From: Amoebophrya sp. AT5.2
Taxonomy: Eukaryota > Sar > Dinophyceae > Syndiniales > Amoebophryaceae
Length of the DNA stretch: 12,362 nt
Reading direction: 5' to 3'
NCBI GenBank assembly: GCA_005223375.1
Contig: RXOD01005829.1
Coordinates: forward strand, 1-12,362
Part shown: positions 7,428-12,362 of the stretch, piece after piece
How positions within the stretch are numbered: the stretch's first letter is position 1
Layout of the letters: each line of letters begins with the position of its first letter
Translations under genes and position numbers: made by a program
Notes under the pieces: model-generated
Told to the model about the DNA's origin: nothing
Seen by the model: the letters and a program-made list of their open reading frames with translations, nothing else
Database searches by the model: none

Positions 7428-10400
7428 ATGTTTGTCGTTGGCGGGCGCGGCAGCGTGCTTGGCGCGTTGCACGCATCCCGGCGGCACGCGGAGAACAATG
7501 TTGATAAGTCGCATCAACACGCCAACGCCTCTTCCCAGCACCATTTAGATGCAAACAAGCGGAACGTGTGGCTGCAAGCGCACTTTCTGTTCGAGAGCGC
7601 GGACGCGTCGCAGACGGCCGCGGCCTTCCACAAGTGCACGATCGCAGTGATTTTGATCTCCATCGTCACCTTCGTGCTGCAGACGGAACCGTCGCTGGCC
7701 ACGCACGACCACGCAGAGGCCTTCTTTGTGGTACGATCAACCTTGGAGCTATGCCTATGTGCGTCTTTTGAAACGAAACTTCATTTACTTAGATACGATT
7801 CGAAGATCACGCATACATAATTTTTGCTCACGTCACCCACTTTGGAGAGCGGCCGGCACGAACTTCCTCTCCGACGCCCTCCTATGCTGGTACTAGTCCA
7901 TTCATTGTACAATCGATCAGGTCGAGGCTCTCTGCACAGCTTTCTTCACTTTCGAGTACGTCGGGAGCGTCCTTTCGTACTTCTTCGTCTACGGCAACGT
8001 CGCGGACGTTGTCCTGAAGCCCATGAAGCTCTGCGACTTCTTCGCCACGATCCCCTTCTACATCGAGCTTCTCCTCACCGCGCTCGCCCCGGAGGAGGAC
8101 CCCAACGCCTCCGCAACTCTCGACCACACCAGCCCGCAGTCCACCTCTTCGTCCTCCTCTTCATCTGGGGGGAACAACCTGCGCGCTCTGCGGCTACTCC
8201 GCATAGTGCGGCTATCGAGATTGAGTCGCGTGCTGAAGCTCGGCAAATACTCCAAGGGCGTCACCCTAATTTCGGTAGTGATACACGACTCCGCAGAAAC
8301 GCTGCTGGTGTTGTTCTTCTGTCTGGTGGTGGCGGCGCTGTGCTTCGCCAGCCTGCTGTTCTATTTGGAGAAGCACTTCGGGTGCCCGACGCAGGAACAG
8401 AGGCTGAGCTGGACGGAGGCAAGACTGCAACAGTACGAAAGCGACTGCGCAGTGGAGGGGGCGGTCTGGAGCTACGCAGACAGGAGCGAAATGGAGGACG
8501 CAGTCGGGGGAAGCTGGAATGGCGACATCCGCCGGAAATACGCCTTCGTGACATGTACCGTTGTATCCTGCACTCAAATTTGCGAGCAAATTATTTGCTC
8601 GCTTTGTTTTTTCGAAACCGTGAACCGGCGGTGGAATCCCAACAAGAAACAAGTAGAAACTCATCCACAGCTCCCTCTGAGTCCGACTCTGCCGAGGCTG
8701 AGCAGATGCGGATCCTTTGCTGCTCTTTCCACGAGCAGGGGGGAAGCAAGGACTTTCCATCCATTGCCTCCGCGATCTGGTTCACGTTTGTGTCCACATT
8801 TACCGTCGGGTACGGCGACCAAGCGCCACGAACGAAGGGCGGCTACCTCGCCGGCAGCGTCATCCTCCTTTTCGGCACGTCGCTGATCACTCTTCCCGTT
8901 GCTGTGATCGGCGGAAAGTTTCAGGAGCTGTACGAAGCGAGCTATTCCAATTTTGCCGGGGCCGGCGGGGTGTTCGAAAGCGAGGCAGATGGTGTGCTGG
9001 GGGGAGATGATGATGAAGCACAACAAGAAGACACGTTGGGGGACGATCCGGACGGAATGCTCATGCAGCGACGGGGGATCTACGCCGACGACGACGCGGA
9101 GCAGGAACGACTGCAAGAACTGAACGCAGCTGGTGCCCTCGGTCTTGACGGCCCCGTGGTGTTTGAGGACGGCATGTCGCCTTCGTCGGGAACTGGTCTC
9201 CTGATCGGGCCGGACGGGGAGCAGCTTATGGATATGGACGTCGCAGAACTAGACAAGTGGCAGGCCGCTGCACATGGAAATGTAATTAACCACGGAGAAC
9301 AAGTAGTGGACGTGGCGGAGCTGGAAAAGTGGAGACAACAGCAGTCGGAAGGCTCGTGCTTGGCGGATCCTCCTCCTGGTGGAAGTGGTGCAGTGACGAC
9401 ATCCTCCGGGGAGGAAGGCGACGCGAGGACGAAGAGTCCTTCGAAGCTCGTCGTCCCGCACCCACGGTCGCGAAGCAACAGCCGAAGCCCTGGTGGCCCG
9501 ACAACTGGTGCTAGTAGTACTCAACCAATATCAATAAACTCCTCAAGTAAAAACGGTTTTTCGAATCTCGAGGCACCGTTCCAGGTGTTCAGTAATCAGG
9601 CACAGCGTGTGAAAGCAATGTCGGGGGCGACCAACGCCTGGTCGGCGGTGAACTCTGCAGCTGGCGCAACTACAACTTCTGCCACGACTGTTCTTCCCTC
9701 GTCCCACCAGCCTCCGTCGAAGCAGACCATCGCGCAGCTGAAGCGACAAATATCGTCCTCGAGTTTGTCGAGTCACGCGTCGAGTTTGTCGAATCAAAGC
9801 CGGATCCAGTACCTGCGGGCGGTCGCGGCCGCCCACCAATCCGCGAAGAAGATGCAACGCAAGTCGGCGATGCGGACGATGCCCAAAAATCCATACCCGC
9901 CAGCAGTCGTGGAAGAGGGAGACGAAGACGCACCCTCAGAAGCCACCGGGCCGTCAGGGGGACCACCAGCTGCACCCGGCCGCGATATTGAGCAGCAGCA
10001 CAACTGGACACAACCAGCACCCGGCGCCGCGAGCGGGGGCGGACACACTAGAGGTATAGCCGCGGGTCCGGGGACCACGAGGACGAGTTCTAAAGGTGTA
10101 GGGGCCTCCTCTGCATCTACGCCAACACCGAAGGCGAAGTTTGCATTTGGCGCGGCATCTGCAAACACTAATTCCCCAGCCCCAGCAGGCGCCAGAGGAG
10201 AGCTACTTAACAGTCCCAACGGGGGAGCCGCGGCGCAGGGACAGGGAGGTCCAGAAGATACTAGCGAGGATCCAGTTGCGGGGGCAGCTCCACCTCACGC
10301 GAATGGCGGTGTGGCGAGTGCGACGAGTTGCACCTCCGGCAAATACGCGCACCTGGACAAGTTGAGGGCCATGCTGGTGCGGCATGAGATCGAGGAGTTC

Positions 10401-10685
10401 CTCGATTTTCGGGACGACACCACGGCGAACATGGCCGCGGCGCAGGCGGCGGGCGGTGGAGGTGGTACTACAGGGGAGGGGGGCACCATGGGTACTATGG
10501 GAGCTGCAGTGCCGCCGATCTCCCCGGAGGACCGGGTGTTTCACAAACGACTGGGAACGCTGTTGGAGCTGCTGGAAGACCAGAAGGAATGCGGCCCGGC
10601 GAGAATCAAGATCTACGAACGGGAACTGGAGAGAAACACGACGCTGCTGACGAACCTCTCGCCCTACGTGTTCAATCCGGAATAA
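7428..10685 (+). CDS. Voltage-gated K+ channel (Kv, six-TM), three exons
   Basis: Voltage-gated K+-selective pore subunit, expected to tetramerise in the membrane. Exons 7428-7730, 7921-8554 and 8671-10685 sum to 984 codons (983 aa). ATG 7428 is the first Met after in-frame TAG 7389. In spliced numbering: S1 ~66-86; S2 across the first junction (FFV|VEALCTAFFTFEY) ~98-120; S3 DFFATIPFYIELL ~136-156; S4 ~189-211 with Arg/Lys at every third position (six Arg then two Lys, 8182-8247); S5 ~228-252; filter TVGYGD 357-362 (8802-8819); S6 ~370-395 ending LPVAVIGGKF, with PVA where Shaker-type channels have PVP. The S5-pore turret is long (about 90 aa) and has several Cys. There is no T1/BTB domain before S1. 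The ~590-aa tail is acidic, then low-complexity, and ends in Leu/Glu-rich helices (about 10342-10680) that could form a coiled coil. The family call is very secure; subtype and the second intron's exact edges are not. Confidence 0.92.
7731..7920 (+). other. Intron 1 of the Kv gene (190 bp, GT-AG, phase 0)
   Basis: Donor GTACGA at 7731 follows GTG (Val 101); acceptor GATCAG ends at 7920. Removing it joins AEAFFV to VEALCTAFF and restores a continuous S2 helix with the usual Kv FFxVExxC pattern. The intron is more AT-rich than its exons and contains stops in the exon 1 frame. Confidence 0.9.
8555..8670 (+). other. Intron 2 of the Kv gene (116 bp, GT-AG, phase 1; edges probable)
   Basis: A frame change between S5 and the pore requires an intron. 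Donor GTACCG at 8555 and acceptor TCCACAG ending at 8670 keep the frame (split Ser codon) and the donor resembles intron 1's GTACGA. Alternatives that also keep frame are donors at 8548 or 8563 with the acceptor ending at 8705. All fall in the extracellular turret, so only a few residues differ. Confidence 0.7.
8582..8602 (+). repeat. 21-bp perfect palindrome within Kv intron 2
   Basis: GCGAGCAAAT (8582-8591) and ATTTGCTCGC (8593-8602) are exact reverse complements around one T. A further CAAA/TTTG pair (8575-8578, 8603-8606) can extend the stem past a 3-nt bulge. It could fold the intron or be a relic of a transposon-like insertion. Confidence 0.85.
9216..9332 (+). repeat. Duplicated GEQ...DVAELxKW motif in the Kv tail
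   Basis: GEQLMDMDVAELDKW (9216-9260) and GEQVVDVAELEKW (9294-9332) are imperfect copies; the DVAEL[DE]KW cores lie 72 nt (24 aa) apart. The DNA has drifted at synonymous positions, so the peptide looks conserved after duplication. It could be a short docking helix in the cytoplasmic tail. Confidence 0.75.
9759..9792 (+). repeat. 13-bp direct repeat in the Kv tail encoding SSLS
   Basis: tcgagtttgtcga occurs at 9759-9771 and 9780-9792, a 21-bp period, in a Ser-rich linker just before a basic segment (AHQSAKKMQRKSAMRTM). The basic Ser-containing segment might bind acidic lipids, calmodulin or be phosphorylated; that is speculation. Confidence 0.6.
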
Positions 10686-11502
10686 GGAGTGCAGTTGGGA
10701 CCGAAGGGCAAGCACCGAGGGCAGTTGAGCTCGTAGCACGAATGTGGTTCTGCGACTGCGGTTGGGGAGTGGTCGTGGAGGTTTATTTCGCCCCCCGGCA
10801 CATTCTTCGATCTTCAGCACGAAGGATCTCACTCTCTCATCCACCTTGCACAGAATATGAAACGAGGGAAAATCTTCGGATATTTCCGCGGTCTCTACTT
10901 CGTCCTCCTTCTGCTCGATCATCGTTTCCATTTCGGGAAAGAGAAACCGAAGAACGCGACGCAAAGAAAGCAGTCTTTCTGCAGTGGACGATGTTTCGAC
11001 CTCGACGCAGCTTAGTCAATGAACCAATAACAATGTGCCGCCTCTGCTATGCTTATGCGTGCCGGGGGGAAAGTTTTTTGGGCTACAGACGGTTCGTATT
11101 CGCGTCGCGGATTCTCGTTGTTCGTGGTCGTGGAGGGACATCAGGGAAATTCATTGTGCGTAGATTCTTCACAAACAAGAAGTGCTGCTGCTACTAGAGC
11201 ATGGACGATCTCATAGTGAAATCGTCGATGCCGTAGTTGTTGCAGGAGCACTAGGGCGGAGATTCTTGACAAATCCGTCGTAATCGTCGGCGACTGCATC
11301 TTCGACGTTCGGGGCGATATCCTTCAAAGAGTTCGCATGGATCCACTTTCATGCTTGATGCCCTAGGCCTAGCCCTTTGATTTTTTAAAATTAAGTTTAA
11401 GGCTGTCCCTCCGAGTCCGTTCCGTTCCCTCGTCGGCTTCGTCTTCCGTCGGTCCGCGATGGCGATGGGCGTCTGGCGGGGGTTCTCCGAAGCTACGGCA
11501 AT
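10686..11502 (+). other. Intergenic/UTR region after the Kv gene; no supported gene
   Basis: No frame here looks coding: open stretches on both strands are basic, Cys- or Arg-rich, and lack domains. The left part should be the Kv 3' UTR; no clear AATAAA is seen close to the stop. A 10-bp palindrome CTAGGCCTAG lies at 11363-11372, followed by an AT-rich patch (11378-11400). An upstream exon of the small secreted-protein gene could be hidden here, but no convincing donor stands out. Confidence 0.55.
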
Positions 11503-11538
11503 CTGACTTCTTCTTTTCATCTCTTTCTCTGCTTGTAG
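11503..11538 (+). promoter_or_regulatory. Strong 3' splice acceptor-like site (pyrimidine tract + TAG)
   Basis: About 33 nearly all-pyrimidine bases end in GCTTGTAG, with AG at 11537-11538, 126 nt before ATG 11665. This is the best acceptor-like sequence in the window. It may end a 5'-UTR intron, end an intron after an upstream coding exon, or accept a trans-spliced leader. The open frame continues left only to this TAG. Confidence 0.6.
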
Positions 11539-11664
11539 GTGCTACAGGTTGTCGTGCGCGGGCGTCCCGCGCCCGTCAGACAATCGGACGATACTGCTGG
11601 TTTCTATACGATAGCGACGAGACGACCGCCAGGTCCTCGCCTCTCCGTCTCCGAGACCAGCAGG

Positions 11665-12255
11665 ATGACGCATCAAAGTGTGACGACCAGTGGGTCCTTT
11701 CTTTCGGCGCGGCTGCAACCGTGGATCCTGGTGTTGTCGTTGTTTATCTGCTCGACGGCGCGTCTTCATGCGTACGCCCGCGATAGCGACGGGGGTTTCA
11801 TGGACGCCTCCGAGTTCACCTCCTTGGTGCCAGGAGATGGAGACTTCATCCACCAGACTTCGCATCCGTATCCGCTCCCCCGCCACGTCAAGAACCTGAT
11901 TTCCCCCGCAGGGTCCCCTCTGGTTCCTGCTCCGACGTCCAAGAACACGCTCGTGGAAAAACAGTCGCTGAAGAGGTTAGAGAGCAGGTCCGGCGGCAAG
12001 AATTTCGCCGAGAACCACGTGTTGCCGCAGACCGCCGCGGCGGGAGCGTCGTGCGCGGCCGGCGCGACGAGAAGCCGGCAGGAAAGGTTGCGGCTGCTGT
12101 TCGATCGAGACGCGGAGGAAGCAAGCACGAAGGGACAAACGGATTGCGGGGAAGCAGTGACAGAGGACGCGCTCAAAAAAGCACTACAGAAGGGGGTCCT
12201 CACGCCGGACCCGTGCGAGCTCGAGAAAATCAGAGGCTACGCAAACGTATCTTAA
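11665..12255 (+). CDS. Small unrecognised protein with probable signal peptide
   Basis: I do not recognise this 196-aa protein. From ATG 11665 it has a basic/polar start, a hydrophobic core WILVLSLFICS (about res 20-30) and an A-x-A cleavage-like site HAYA (res 35-38), which together resemble a secretory signal peptide or signal anchor. The mature part (about 158 aa) is hydrophilic, with Cys residues in SCAAG, TDCGE and DPCEL, a Pro/His patch near res 63-70, and a charged helical C-terminus. The frame is open 42 codons further left to 11539, directly after the acceptor-like TAG, so a longer N-terminus from an upstream exon is possible. ATG 11665 is preferred because it places the hydrophobic segment near the N-terminus. 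Stop TAA at 12253-12255. Function unknown. Confidence 0.6.
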   Translation: MTHQSVTTSGSFLSARLQPWILVLSLFICSTARLHAYARDSDGGFMDASEFTSLVPGDGDFIHQTSHPYPLPRHVKNLISPAGSPLVPAPTSKNTLVEKQSLKRLESRSGGKNFAENHVLPQTAAAGASCAAGATRSRQERLRLLFDRDAEEASTKGQTDCGEAVTEDALKKALQKGVLTPDPCELEKIRGYANVS

Positions 12256-12259
12256 TAAA
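12254..12259 (+). terminator. AATAAA polyadenylation signal overlapping the stop codon
   Basis: AATAAA begins within the TAA stop of the small secreted-protein gene (TTAATAAATC). If used, the 3' UTR would be very short. Downstream bases are T/G-rich, as often seen after cleavage sites. Confidence 0.45.
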
Positions 12260-12328
12260 TCAGTTTCAGTCTTCTATCATGATGTAAAGTTAGTTTGATG
12301 TTTGTTCTTGTTGTGATAAATGCCTTCA

Positions 12329-12348
12329 AGTTCGTTGTTGTTGTTCAG
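12329..12348 (+). promoter_or_regulatory. Acceptor-like site near the right edge (GTTGTTGTTGTTCAG)
   Basis: A T-rich GTT repeat ends in CAG at 12346-12348, followed by a purine-rich stretch to the window end. It resembles the acceptor-like sites at 7355 and 11538 and may mark the 5' end of another + strand gene beyond the window. Confidence 0.35.
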
Positions 12349-12362
12349 AGGCGGAGGATTAG

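Noticed and set aside
8023..8886. 287-codon frame containing S3-S5
   Set aside because: It is exon 2 continued past its donor; after about 8555 the translation loses Kv similarity while the pore appears in another frame.
7824..10685. Uninterrupted 953-codon frame covering the channel pore and tail
   Set aside because: Its first ~280 codons read the exon 2 region in the wrong frame; S2-S5 are in another frame and the pore is joined by splicing. Only the part from 8671 is coding in this frame.
10589..11197. 202-codon frame overlapping the Kv 3' end
   Set aside because: Begins inside the Kv coding region in another frame; the downstream part is Arg/Cys-rich without recognisable features.

Overview
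This window is most likely nuclear DNA from a unicellular eukaryote (protist). It is fairly GC-rich. One gene needs two GT-AG introns to read through, intergenic stretches are short and more AT-rich, canonical AATAAA signals occur, and the proteins carry very large low-complexity insertions. Lineage cannot be fixed from the sequence. The compact one-strand layout and the insertion-rich proteins would fit an alveolate such as a dinoflagellate relative or a chromerid, but that is a weak guess.

Layout, all on the + strand. (1) Bases 2-6559 are the 3' part of one huge open frame encoding a Trk/HKT-superfamily K+ transporter of fungal Trk type. Three of the four expected membrane-pore-membrane (MPM) units, B, C and D, are visible. 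Unit A should lie to the left, because the frame is open at the edge. Loops between and within the units are enormously expanded (His-rich, SPR-repeat and Ser/Thr mucin-like tracts). (2) 6560-7427 is an intergenic or UTR region with an AATAAA and, near its right end, a pyrimidine-rich AG acceptor-like site. (3) 7428-10685 is a three-exon gene for a six-transmembrane voltage-gated K+ channel of about 983 aa. It has a textbook S4, a TVGYGD filter, no N-terminal T1 domain, and a roughly 590-aa cytoplasmic tail. (4) 10686-11664 is noncoding or UTR with a strong pyrimidine tract plus TAG acceptor. (5) 11665-12255 encodes a small unrecognised protein with a probable signal peptide. Its stop codon overlaps an AATAAA. 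A further acceptor-like site lies at the right edge.

The notable content is a head-to-tail pair of K+ transport genes: a carrier/channel-like Trk for K+ uptake and a Kv channel for voltage-gated K+ flux. The Trk protein is far larger than usual family members and has a mucin-like segment inserted inside pore unit D. No mobile element, CRISPR array, tRNA or rRNA was recognised.
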